Positions 34,064-41,460 of a DNA stretch of 44,450 nucleotides are shown here, one piece after another; positions within the stretch are counted from its first letter, which is position 1; every line of letters starts with the position of its first letter. This DNA is from Mollicutes bacterium (GTDB lineage: Bacteria > Bacillota_I > Bacilli_A > Izemoplasmatales > Izemoplasmataceae), in assembly GCA_003551455.1 (NCBI GenBank), contig PUMR01000026.1:1-44450 (forward strand), in the 5' to 3' direction. Made by a program: the position numbers and the translations under genes. The notes beneath the pieces are model-generated. The model made no database searches, was not told the DNA's origin, and saw only the letters and a list, made by a program, of their open reading frames with translations.

Positions 34064-35830
34064 CTAAGCGGTGAAAAGCGCCGCCGTCTGGGCGAAGAGG
34101 CCGCCCAAGAAGAGTGCGGTCAGGGTCGTGAGGACGAGGATGACGACGGCGGTGCGGATGTTGAACTCTTTGGCCAGTGTGACGATCATGGCGATGCAGG
34201 GCACATAGAACAAAGCCACGAGCGAAGCCGTGAAGAACTGCAACATCGAAAGGTCCATGGTCTCCAAAACGACAAGCGTCAGTTCGCGGCGGACGATGCC
34301 CAAGACGAGCGAAGTCGCCGCCTCCTCGGGAAGATGCAGCCAGCCGGAGACGAGCGGCGCGGCCGCACGGCCGAAGGCCTGCAAGGCCCCCAGCTCATAG
34401 AACAAGGCGACGAAGGCGACGGCGACGACCATCGGCACGGCGCCGTCTTTCAAGTAGTGGCGGATACGGAAGGAGACCTTCTTCCAAAGCAGTTTCGGTC
34501 GGGGCCAGAGCAGTTCGGGCAGTTCGAAGAGGGTGGGGGGTGCTTGTTGCTTGTTCACTTTGTCGAGGATGACGCCGATGAAAACGAGCGCGAGGACGCT
34601 CACGGCGAAGATCGCCAAGAAGGCGGGGATGGACCGGGCGGCGACGAGCGCGATGAAGACGCCCGTCTGGGCGACGCAAGGCACCGCGAAACAGACCATC
34701 GTCGCGACGGAGAGCCGCTGTTTCTTCGAAGGCAGCGAGCGGGTGGCCATGAGCGCGGGCACACCGCATCCGTATCCCAAAAGCAAGGGGATGATGCTCG
34801 AGCCGTTCAGCCCGACCTTCTTGAAGAGACCATCAAGAAGCACGGCGAGACGCGGCAAGTAGCCGACATCCTCAAGAAGGCTCATCGCGGCGTAAAACGA
34901 GACGACATAGGGGAGGACGAGGGCGAAGGGCCACTCGATCCCCTTGATCAGGAAACCGTAGTCTTCGCCGATGAGGATGTTCCTCCAGGTTTGGGAGGTG
35001 ACGAGTCCCTCGACGATGTTCTCGATATGCACGAAAAGGAAGTCGCGGAAAAAAGGCAACAGCAGATATTGTCTGAGTCCCATGCCGAAACCGATGACGA
35101 AACCGAAGACGAGCGCGAGCACGGCGAGAGCGATCGGGATTCCGGGCCAGGGTTTCACGAGAAAGCCGTGTTTGTCTTTTCGCTCTTCTTGCGGTTCGCG
35201 ACGGAACGCGTCGGCGACGAGCTGTTCGACGAGGTTCCAGCGTTTGCCCGGAGGGGGAGAATCATGTTCCGTTTCCGTGCCGATCGCTTTCTCGAGGGCG
35301 TATTTCACGACATCGAGGCTGTTTCCGCGGAGGGCGACGGTGGGAAGTACGCTGACACCGAGGCGGCGCTGCAGGAAAGCGTGGTCGATGCTGATGCCCC
35401 GCGGACGCATGAGGTCGCTGCGGTTCAAGGCGACGACGGTGGGGATGTTCTTCTCGAGCACTTGCAAGAGGAGATGCAGACTGCTCTCGAAATTCAACGC
35501 GTCCAGCACGAACACGACGGCGTCGGGTTTTTCGGCGAGCATGCTCACGGCCACGCGCTCGGCGTCGTCGGCAGGGTCCTCGAGGTTGTAGATGCCGGGA
35601 GCGTCCTTCAACAGATAGTTCTTCCGGCCGATGCGCATGGGGCCTTCATAAAACTCGACCGTGGTGCCCGAATAGTTCGAGACCATCACGTCGAGCCCGG
35701 TGAAACGGGAAAAAATGGCGCTCTTGCCGACGTTCGGCAGGCCCATGAGCAGTACGGTTCCATGAATGCCGCCGCGGAATTTCTTGCCGCGGCGGTGGCG
35801 TCCTTTTTTCGGGGCACAATGTGAAGACAT
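34064..35830 (-). CDS. feoB: Ferrous iron transporter FeoB
   Basis: The 588-residue inner membrane protein imports Fe2+. It has an N-terminal G domain with G1 GLPNVGKS (30-37), a switch with SGTTVEFYEG, G3 DAPGIYNL, G4 NRSD, followed by a helical linker and the membrane domain with two Gate-type repeats (VVSFYAAMSLLEDVGYLPR, GYGCGVPALMATRSL and VPCIAMIVTLAKEF). It is shorter than many FeoB proteins. The N-terminus has an extra basic segment with Cys and His (SSHCAPKKGRHRRGKK) before G1. CAGGAGA precedes the ATG, and feoA lies just upstream. Confidence 0.95.
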   Translation of the reverse strand: MSSHCAPKKGRHRRGKKFRGGIHGTVLLMGLPNVGKSAIFSRFTGLDVMVSNYSGTTVEFYEGPMRIGRKNYLLKDAPGIYNLEDPADDAERVAVSMLAEKPDAVVFVLDALNFESSLHLLLQVLEKNIPTVVALNRSDLMRPRGISIDHAFLQRRLGVSVLPTVALRGNSLDVVKYALEKAIGTETEHDSPPPGKRWNLVEQLVADAFRREPQEERKDKHGFLVKPWPGIPIALAVLALVFGFVIGFGMGLRQYLLLPFFRDFLFVHIENIVEGLVTSQTWRNILIGEDYGFLIKGIEWPFALVLPYVVSFYAAMSLLEDVGYLPRLAVLLDGLFKKVGLNGSSIIPLLLGYGCGVPALMATRSLPSKKQRLSVATMVCFAVPCVAQTGVFIALVAARSIPAFLAIFAVSVLALVFIGVILDKVNKQQAPPTLFELPELLWPRPKLLWKKVSFRIRHYLKDGAVPMVVAVAFVALFYELGALQAFGRAAAPLVSGWLHLPEEAATSLVLGIVRRELTLVVLETMDLSMLQFFTASLVALFYVPCIAMIVTLAKEFNIRTAVVILVLTTLTALFLGGLFAQTAALFTA

Positions 35831-35836
35831 CGAAGT

Positions 35837-36094
35837 CTATCTCCTGACTGTGATTCTTTCGGCGAGGGTTCTATCGATCGCCACGGAACGCTCGTCGACG
35901 GAGAGTACGAGCGGGCCGCGGACCGGGCTTTTGGAGACGAGACGGACCTTTTTGCCCTGCCGCAAGCCCAAAGAGGCCAAGAGTCCCATCTCGGGCACGG
36001 CGTGGATGACGCCCTCTTCTCCTCTCAGGAGCGTTCCGAGGGAAGCCACCTTCACGGGGTCGTGCTTGTCTTTGCGATTTCCGATTGTGGTCAT
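35837..36094 (-). CDS. feoA: Ferrous iron transport protein A
   Basis: The 85-residue SH3-like protein is a small cytoplasmic partner of FeoB. Family features are the N-terminal VKVASLGTLLRGEEGVI, the central MGLLASLGLRQGKKVRLVS with the conserved G-L-x-x-G spacing, and PLVLSVDERSVAIDRTLAERI, where the last stretch matches the usual FeoA ending. AGGTGG precedes the ATG. A strong promoter and a Fur-box-like palindrome lie upstream, in keeping with iron control of the feo operon. Confidence 0.93.
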   Translation of the reverse strand: MTTIGNRKDKHDPVKVASLGTLLRGEEGVIHAVPEMGLLASLGLRQGKKVRLVSKSPVRGPLVLSVDERSVAIDRTLAERITVRR

Positions 36095-36133
36095 CGAACC
36101 ACCTCGATCAAGTCATAGGTGTGGTTTGTGGTT

Positions 36134-36152
36134 ATTTGTAATCATTATAAAT
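36134..36152 (-). promoter_or_regulatory. Fur-box-like palindrome in the feo leader
   Basis: The 19-bp sequence ATTTGTAATCATTATAAAT is a palindrome around C36143 with one mismatched pair. Against the Bacillus Fur 7-1-7 box (TGATAAT-N-ATTATCA) it matches 11 of 14 positions. It lies about 14-32 nt downstream of the predicted feo transcription start and 40 nt before feoA, where a bound repressor could block transcription. Confidence 0.55.
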
Positions 36153-36172
36153 TAATAGAAAACCTCAACTTC

Positions 36173-36201
36173 AGTATAACGCCCACCCCCTCCCGTGTCA
36201 A
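36173..36201 (-). promoter_or_regulatory. Promoter of the feo operon
   Basis: On the minus strand a perfect TTGACA (36201-36196) and TATACT (36178-36173) are spaced by 17 nt. This is one of the best promoter matches in the window. Confidence 0.8.
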
Positions 36202-36279
36202 CATTATGCGGAATTATTATAAACAACCCTATAAAGAGGACCGACGATCAGAAAGTTCGGGCGGGGATTATGGTTTCGC

Positions 36280-36308
36280 TTGTGATTTCCGCGGTGGCTA
36301 TATATAAT
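36280..36308 (+). promoter_or_regulatory. Promoter of the flippase-like gene
   Basis: TTGTGA (36280-36285) and TATAAT (36303-36308) are spaced by 17 nt, 42 nt before the TTG start at 36351. Confidence 0.7.
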
Positions 36309-36350
36309 CGGAAGCGACGGGAGTCTGAACGTGAGAAGGGAGGAGACACG

Positions 36351-37373
36351 TTGGCGAACGATGCGCGGAAACATCCGGCCATGAGCTTTTTTTCGCTTGT
36401 CGGCACATTCCTGCGGACCCATCGCAAGAAGTTCTTCTTAGTCGGCGGCGTGCTTCTCCTCACCCTTCTCATCCGGCAAAGCGGGCCCGCCGAGCTCCAG
36501 AAGGCCTTCTATCGCCTTACGGGTCGCGATATCGCGATCCTCTTCCTTCTGCAGCTCGCCACCGTCTTTCTCGTCAATGGCCAATGGTATCTCGTCTTTA
36601 CCGCCCTGAAAGCGCGAAGAGGGTTCGCGGACATTCTGAGGATGAACTTCCTCGGCACCTTTTTCGAAAGCGTGACCCCCATCGTCAAGACGGGCGGCGA
36701 AGTCTACAAGGTCGCCTATCTGAAAGAAAAGGGCCTACCCTTTTCCCGAGCGGCGGGGCTCGTCGTCTTGCAGAAGGTCTTGAGTTTCGCGGCCTTTTGC
36801 GGCTTGTTCTTCGCGGCGTTCATCGCGGGGATCGCCCACGGGGTGTTCGATGCGGGGCTGATTCTTTACCCCTTGGCGGCCGTCTTCGTTTTCGCCGTCC
36901 TCGGGCTGGTCTTCTTCCTCTTGGTCCGAAAACACGATCGCGCTGCGCAAACGAGGAAGACAGAAGACGAAAGCCCACCCGGCGGGATTAGCGGATTCTT
37001 CCTTGCCGTCCGTCCCCTCGTGAGAGAGCCCGCCCGCTTTTCGACGCCTTTCTTGCTCGGAATCGCTTTTTGGCTCCTCTACGCCTTCAAGACCTATTAT
37101 CTCTTTTCGGCCTTCACGGTGGAACTCGGCTACATCGAAGCCATGGTCGTCACCTACAGCGGCTATGTGGGAGGCCTCCTCCCCTTCGCTCCCGGAGGCC
37201 TCGGGACCTTCGAGGGAGCCGCGGTCGGCGTGCTCTTCCTCTATGGCGTCCATGCCGCGACGGCGACAGCCGTCATCCTCTCCCTCCGTTTGGCGACATT
37301 TTGGTTCATGTTGGCGCTCGCGAGCCTCTATACCGGCGCAAGCCTCTTGACATCGCGCTTGAGGAGGGATTGA
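36351..37373 (+). CDS. Lysylphosphatidylglycerol synthase TM region / UPF0104-like membrane protein
   Basis: The protein is 340 residues from a TTG start preceded by GGGAGGAG; the longer frame upstream crosses the promoter. It has about eight membrane segments and the pattern of the lysylphosphatidylglycerol synthetase TM region family (AglD/MprF-like flippase domain): FLGTFFESVTPIVKTGGEVYKVAYL in the first half and LLPFAPGGLGTFEGAAVGVLFL in the second. There is no cytosolic aminoacyltransferase domain, so it would act as a lipid translocase or membrane protein of unknown substrate. The phosphatidyltransferase gene starts 1 nt after its stop. Confidence 0.85.
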   Translation: MANDARKHPAMSFFSLVGTFLRTHRKKFFLVGGVLLLTLLIRQSGPAELQKAFYRLTGRDIAILFLLQLATVFLVNGQWYLVFTALKARRGFADILRMNFLGTFFESVTPIVKTGGEVYKVAYLKEKGLPFSRAAGLVVLQKVLSFAAFCGLFFAAFIAGIAHGVFDAGLILYPLAAVFVFAVLGLVFFLLVRKHDRAAQTRKTEDESPPGGISGFFLAVRPLVREPARFSTPFLLGIAFWLLYAFKTYYLFSAFTVELGYIEAMVVTYSGYVGGLLPFAPGGLGTFEGAAVGVLFLYGVHAATATAVILSLRLATFWFMLALASLYTGASLLTSRLRRD

Positions 37374-37374
37374 C

Positions 37375-37896
37375 TTGTCCAGACATCCGGCGAACCTGTT
37401 GACGGCATTCGGCATCCTGACGGGACTTGTTTCCATCGTCCTCTCCGTATTCACCGACCGATTCCTCGCGGCGGGCTTCTTGATTCTCGCCAGCGCCCTC
37501 ATCGACCGTTACGACGGAAAACTCGCGCGACATCTCGGCATCGAGACCGAACTGGGAAGACGACTCGACTCGGTAAACGACTTCCTCTCGTTCGGCCTGG
37601 CCCCGATCGTCCTTCTCAGGGGTTTCCTCCCCTTCGCGAATCTTGACATGTTCTTCATCCTCGCTGCGCTCTACCTAATAGGGGGACTCTTCCGGCTCAT
37701 CCGTTTCAACACCAAAAGGACCGCCGATGTGTTCACGGGATTGCCGATCACCGTCGCCGGCGTCGTCTTGACCGGCGCGGCTTTCATCGGAAGAACTGCC
37801 GCTTTTGCCGAACGACCGCAGGACCCCTTTGTGTTCCCGCTCATGGTCTTGCTCACGGTCCTCATGGTCGCCGCCTTCCGTTGGCGGAAGATATGA
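37375..37896 (+). CDS. pssA: CDP-alcohol phosphatidyltransferase, PssA-like
   Basis: The 173-residue membrane enzyme carries the full CDP-alcohol phosphatidyltransferase motif D-x2-D-G-x2-A-R-x8-G-x3-D-x3-D, here starting DRYDGKLAR and ending GRRLDSVND. The following SFGLAPIVLL and RLIRFN text is typical of CDP-diacylglycerol-serine O-phosphatidyltransferase (PssA) rather than PgsA, though the acceptor is not certain. The start codon is TTG at 37375, with GAGGAGGG upstream, overlapping the translation stop region of the flippase-like gene. The pair suggests a role in phospholipid synthesis and movement. Confidence 0.82.
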   Translation: MSRHPANLLTAFGILTGLVSIVLSVFTDRFLAAGFLILASALIDRYDGKLARHLGIETELGRRLDSVNDFLSFGLAPIVLLRGFLPFANLDMFFILAALYLIGGLFRLIRFNTKRTADVFTGLPITVAGVVLTGAAFIGRTAAFAERPQDPFVFPLMVLLTVLMVAAFRWRKI

Positions 37897-37900
37897 AAAA

Positions 37901-37929
37901 AACGCACGGTCGGGATTCGACCGTGCGTT
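37901..37929. terminator. Bidirectional terminator between pssA and the GGDEF-EAL gene
   Basis: A 12-bp perfect stem (AACGCACGGTCG / CGACCGTGCGTT, 5-nt loop) is followed on the minus strand by seven T. It serves the convergent pssA-like and GGDEF-EAL genes. Confidence 0.9.
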
Positions 37930-37954
37930 CTACTTTCGGGGCCGCGGCGGGTAT

Positions 37955-40249
37955 TCACGTGAACGGATCTTCGGGGAGATGGAAGAGGAACCCCTGTTGG
38001 AGATTGCAGGACAACCTCTGGAGGATGGCTTTCTGGTTCGCCGTCTCCACGCCTTCGGCGATGATTTCCTTGTGGGAGAGATGGGCGATCCTGCGGATCA
38101 TCCTGATAATCTCCTGGTTGCTCGGACTGCTGATCTTCTCGGTGAAGACGGAATCGATCTTGATGATGTCGAACGCGACATTCTCGAGGATGGAGAGCGA
38201 AGAGTATTCTTTCCCGAAATCGTCGAGGGCGATGAGGAAGCCTTCGCGTTTGAACCGGCGGATCCTCTCCAGACATAGTTCGAGATTGTGCACGAAGGTC
38301 TTTTCGGAAATCTCGAGGCAGACATCGCCGCTTTTGACGTCGTGTTCTGCCAAAGCGTCTGCAAGCTGTTCGGGCGTCTTCGGATTGAGCACCGCTTCGG
38401 GGCTCAGATTCAAAGACAGTTTGGCATCTTCATACCCTTTCATGGTGCGGAGTCTCTTATAGCGCGAGAACGACCTGTCGATGAGGTAACGCTCCAAGGG
38501 GTCCAAGAGATTGGCATCGCGGGCGATGTCGAGGAAGTCCTCGGGGAGGACGGCACCGAGGTCTTCGTCATGCCAACGGGCGAGCTGCTCGACAAAGGGG
38601 ACGTTCCCGGTGGAGACATCGCAGACTTTCTGGAAATGCACATCGATCTTCCCTTCGTCGATGGCCCTCCCGAGTCTTGCCGCGACGAGGATGTTCTGTT
38701 CGAGTTCTTCGCTCATCTGTCTCTTGTAGCGGACGATGCGGTTTCCCATGGTTTTCGCGCTCTCCTGCATGGCGAGACTGGCGAGCGGGATGAGCTCGGC
38801 GGGATTGTCGGTGTCCTCGGGGAAACGGGCGAAGCCGATGCTCGTCTTGATTTCGAGGTTGATGCCTTTGGCCTCGTGTGTCGAGAAGGCGATGTCGGCG
38901 AAACGTTCGACGAAAGCGGAAAGATTCTTCTCATCGGCTTCTTCATTCACCGCGAAGACGACGAACTCGTCGCCCGAGTATCGGCAGACGAAGCAGTCGT
39001 CGCTGGCGATATCCACAAGGCTCTGGGCGAGACTCACGAGAATCTCGTCCCCGGTCTTGTGTCCGTAATAGTCGTTTATGCGGGAAAAGCCCCGGACATC
39101 GACGAAGAAGGCGAAGGCGCGCTCGATGCCGTTCAAGGCGGCGATCTTGCCGTAGAGTCCCTGCTGGTTCAAGAGGTTGGTCAACGGGTCGTGGTCGCGG
39201 TCATGCGCCATGCGGCGGTTGTTCTCGATGAAATGGGTGATCTCGTGACCGATGGCGAGAACGTGGTCGATGGCCCCGGTGTCGTCGGGAATGGCCTCAT
39301 AGCTCCAACGGATCCATTTGCGCTTCCCTTCGACGTTGATGACGGAAGTCCCCGAGGCGCTTTTCTCCTCGAGCACCTTGTCGAACCAGTAACGGTCCTT
39401 GCGACCGACAGATTCGTTGATCGCGAAAGCGTCTTGGCCGACGACGTCATCACGCTTCTTCTCATAGACCCTCAACGCTTCGTCGGAGGCATAGATGACG
39501 GTGCCGTCGGTCGCGAGTTTGACGATCAGGTCGCGGCTCTTCTCGAGGACTTTCCGGCTTTCCTCCTCGAGGAGGCGGAAGGCCAGCTCCTTCTTTTCGA
39601 GCTGTTCGCTGATGAACTCGATCCGGGTGGCGTCATAGGCGGTGTAGCCATAACCCTGGGGAAGCTCGAAGACGCCTTGATGGAACATCGTCGTGTAATG
39701 GTCGTGTTTCGGCAGGCGCAAGCGGAAATGCACGGTGCGCGAAGAATGCATCCCACTCCGCCTGGTGGGAAGACACGCCTTGTGGATGTCGTCTTTGTGG
39801 ATGAGTTCCTTGAATTCGGCAATCTTCAACAGCAGGAAATGGTTGTCGAGGTCGTAGCGTTCCACCAGCGTGTCGCTGAAGTAGAGGACGACCTGGTCTT
39901 CGTGGTCCAAAAAGACCACCTGTATGGAGTTGTCCTTGATATGGTCGTCGATACGCAGTCGGGAACGTTCTCTTTTTCCGGAATTCGTTCCGGTGTGGCC
40001 GGAATCGGTGCTGAAAAGGGAGAATGCGAAGGGGGTTCTCGAAGCCGCGAGGGCGAAGGGGCCGTGCTGTTCTGTCAAGTGGAAGGCGACAAGAAAGAAA
40101 CACGCCGAAACGAGCGCCAACATCGGGATGTCCGGCGCAAGGGGCCTCGCTGTTAGTGCGGTTCTCATGATGTGGATCATAGAAGCGGTGAGTAGAAACG
40201 CGGTTACGGGGCGGATCCATGTTCGGTCATCGTTGTGCTTTCTGCTCAT
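37955..40249 (-). CDS. Membrane PAS-GGDEF-EAL cyclic-di-GMP enzyme
   Basis: The 764-residue protein has two N-terminal membrane helices (about residues 12-33 and 41-58), a PAS-like region (about 95-215), a second PAS domain (about 236-340), a GGDEF domain whose motif is RYSGDEF (residues 423-429), and a C-terminal EAL domain. The EAL domain keeps the catalytic set: E554 in VEQLARW (ExL form), NLSPEAV, LEISEKTF, DDFGKEYSSL (676), KIDSVF, AEGVET (731) and QGFLF. It could make and/or break cyclic di-GMP; the intact EAL residues favour phosphodiesterase activity. Its promoter region carries the same 26-bp element as the repeat-peptide gene next door. Confidence 0.93.
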   Translation of the reverse strand: MSRKHNDDRTWIRPVTAFLLTASMIHIMRTALTARPLAPDIPMLALVSACFFLVAFHLTEQHGPFALAASRTPFAFSLFSTDSGHTGTNSGKRERSRLRIDDHIKDNSIQVVFLDHEDQVVLYFSDTLVERYDLDNHFLLLKIAEFKELIHKDDIHKACLPTRRSGMHSSRTVHFRLRLPKHDHYTTMFHQGVFELPQGYGYTAYDATRIEFISEQLEKKELAFRLLEEESRKVLEKSRDLIVKLATDGTVIYASDEALRVYEKKRDDVVGQDAFAINESVGRKDRYWFDKVLEEKSASGTSVINVEGKRKWIRWSYEAIPDDTGAIDHVLAIGHEITHFIENNRRMAHDRDHDPLTNLLNQQGLYGKIAALNGIERAFAFFVDVRGFSRINDYYGHKTGDEILVSLAQSLVDIASDDCFVCRYSGDEFVVFAVNEEADEKNLSAFVERFADIAFSTHEAKGINLEIKTSIGFARFPEDTDNPAELIPLASLAMQESAKTMGNRIVRYKRQMSEELEQNILVAARLGRAIDEGKIDVHFQKVCDVSTGNVPFVEQLARWHDEDLGAVLPEDFLDIARDANLLDPLERYLIDRSFSRYKRLRTMKGYEDAKLSLNLSPEAVLNPKTPEQLADALAEHDVKSGDVCLEISEKTFVHNLELCLERIRRFKREGFLIALDDFGKEYSSLSILENVAFDIIKIDSVFTEKISSPSNQEIIRMIRRIAHLSHKEIIAEGVETANQKAILQRLSCNLQQGFLFHLPEDPFT

Positions 40250-40349
40250 CTTGCCCCACCTGCCTTGATGTGTGCTCCACGGCTGTATTAGGGATTCCGA
40301 AGTAGTTCAGTGCATGAGGAAAGAGCATGTTCCTAGTGACTTATTATTC

Positions 40350-40399
40350 ATTGTAGACTAGTAGTCTAGAATCGAACAGCGCGGATATGTCGTAGTTTT
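40350..40399 (-). promoter_or_regulatory. GGDEF-EAL promoter with copy 2 of the 26-bp element
   Basis: On the minus strand the 26-bp element (40399-40374, starting AAAACTACGACATATCC) is followed after exactly 18 nt by the -10 hexamer TACAAT (40355-40350). The element is identical to 41387-41412 upstream of the repeat-peptide gene, where the same 18-nt spacing to a -10 occurs. With one mismatch the identity extends to 30 bp. It lies immediately after the terminator of the regulator gene and covers the -35 position, as an activator site would. Confidence 0.75.
40354..40368. repeat. 15-bp perfect palindrome at the GGDEF-EAL promoter
   Basis: TAGACTA-G-TAGTCTA is a perfect inverted repeat lying in the spacer and touching the -10 hexamer of the GGDEF-EAL promoter. 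No equivalent exists in the peptide promoter, so it could be an operator for an additional regulator. Confidence 0.5.
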
Positions 40400-40411
40400 G
40401 AAAAAAAGCAT

Positions 40412-40439
40412 AAAAAAAGACCCGGAAGATTTCCGGATC
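40412..40439 (-). terminator. Terminator of the RRNPP-like regulator gene
   Basis: The stem GATCCGGAA / TTCCGGGTC with a 3-nt loop is followed on the minus strand by seven T, 4 nt after the regulator stop codon. Confidence 0.88.
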
Positions 40440-40443
40440 CTTG

Positions 40444-41364
40444 TCAGACGACCTGTTTTTTGAGATAGTTCAGGACGAAATTGTGGAAGTTGATGTTGAA
40501 GTCTTTCTCGATGTAGCCGGTGAAGAGTTCGATTTTCTTTTTGTTGCCCTCCATGTGGAGGACGTTGTAGCAGCGGAAAAGGGAGTCCTCATAGTTCACA
40601 TAGTCTTCCAGCCGGAAATACGCCAGGGCTTTGTAGTAGTAAAAATACTCCCAGAGGTAATACTGTTTATAGGCTTTTCCCCGTTCGATTCCCAAATCGC
40701 AAAACCGGATGACTTGCGGGAAATTCTTCTGCATGCCGAAGCTTTTGCTTAAGCGCATTAGAATCATGATGTAGATCATGTCATTTTCGCTACTGATAAT
40801 ATTCGTCTGCCTGTCAAACAACTCACTCAAGCGTTCCAGAATGGGTTGTTGCTGTGGGACATCTAAGAATGACAACAGAGAGCTGAGTACCAAAACTTCA
40901 ATGTCGGTGAAGTATTCTTGCTTCAATACATTGGGATAATCGATCAATTCTGCATTTTTATGTGCAGCATCGGTTCTGGAAAGACGGCCTTGATTGTAGT
41001 CAAATAAAACCAAGGCATGTTGGAAGAAGACCGCCATTTCTTCTTCAATTATGATGTCGTTTTTTAGTTCATCCTCTTGTTCTTTCGCAGAAGTGTAATC
41101 TTGATTGACCACGGCATTATAAAACTCGTTTATCATTCTCAGCTGTTCGCTCTTCTTTTTCTCGAATTCTTTCAAAAGCTTTCTGGATGGAATTCCTAAC
41201 TTTTCAGCAAATTGCTGCAACTTTTCATAAGGTATCTCGCATTCACCGCTACGATAGCGTTGATATTGACGTAAAGAAACAACGCCATCGACGAAGTCCT
41301 CTTGCGTCAACTTTCTGCCATATCTGATTTTTTCCAAGTAGTTGCTCAGTTCCATGGAGTTCAT
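40444..41364 (-). CDS. RRNPP-type (PlcR/Rgg-like) peptide-responsive regulator
   Basis: The protein is 306 residues from the ATG at 41364, chosen because AGGTG lies 6 nt upstream; GTG 41373 and ATG 41355 are alternatives. Residues about 4-60 form an Xre-type helix-turn-helix (YGRKLTQEDFVDGVVSLRQYQRY, SGECEIPYEKLQQFAEKLGI). The remaining 240 residues are helical with TPR-like pairs, including aromatic-rich YYLWEYFYYYKALAYFRLED. This is the architecture of the quorum-sensing regulators PlcR, PrgX, NprR and Rgg, which bind short imported peptides. It is divergent from a secreted repeat-peptide gene and is more AT-rich than its neighbours. Its own promoter probably overlaps the shared 26-bp element. 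The family call is by architecture, not by database search. Confidence 0.8.
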   Translation of the reverse strand: MNSMELSNYLEKIRYGRKLTQEDFVDGVVSLRQYQRYRSGECEIPYEKLQQFAEKLGIPSRKLLKEFEKKKSEQLRMINEFYNAVVNQDYTSAKEQEDELKNDIIIEEEMAVFFQHALVLFDYNQGRLSRTDAAHKNAELIDYPNVLKQEYFTDIEVLVLSSLLSFLDVPQQQPILERLSELFDRQTNIISSENDMIYIMILMRLSKSFGMQKNFPQVIRFCDLGIERGKAYKQYYLWEYFYYYKALAYFRLEDYVNYEDSLFRCYNVLHMEGNKKKIELFTGYIEKDFNINFHNFVLNYLKKQVV

Positions 41365-41386
41365 GGAATTCACCTGCTCATTCTTG

Positions 41387-41436
41387 AAAACTACGACATA
41401 TCCGCGCTGTTCAATTGGGTGTTCCTTGGTTATGAT
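41387..41436 (+). promoter_or_regulatory. Repeat-peptide promoter with copy 1 of the 26-bp element
   Basis: The 26-bp element occupies 41387-41412 (AAAACTACGACATATCC...), and the -10 hexamer TATGAT (41431-41436) starts after 18 nt. The ATG is 24 nt further down, with GAAGGAGGAG as ribosome binding site. The -35 position falls at the end of the element and has no good consensus, which suggests activator dependence. Confidence 0.75.
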
Positions 41437-41460
41437 GTAGGCAGAAGGAGGAGATTTATA

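Noticed and set aside
38288..40156. 622-codon plus-strand frame opposite the GGDEF-EAL gene
   Set aside because: It is an antisense shadow; the minus-strand frame has the complete GGDEF and EAL motifs.
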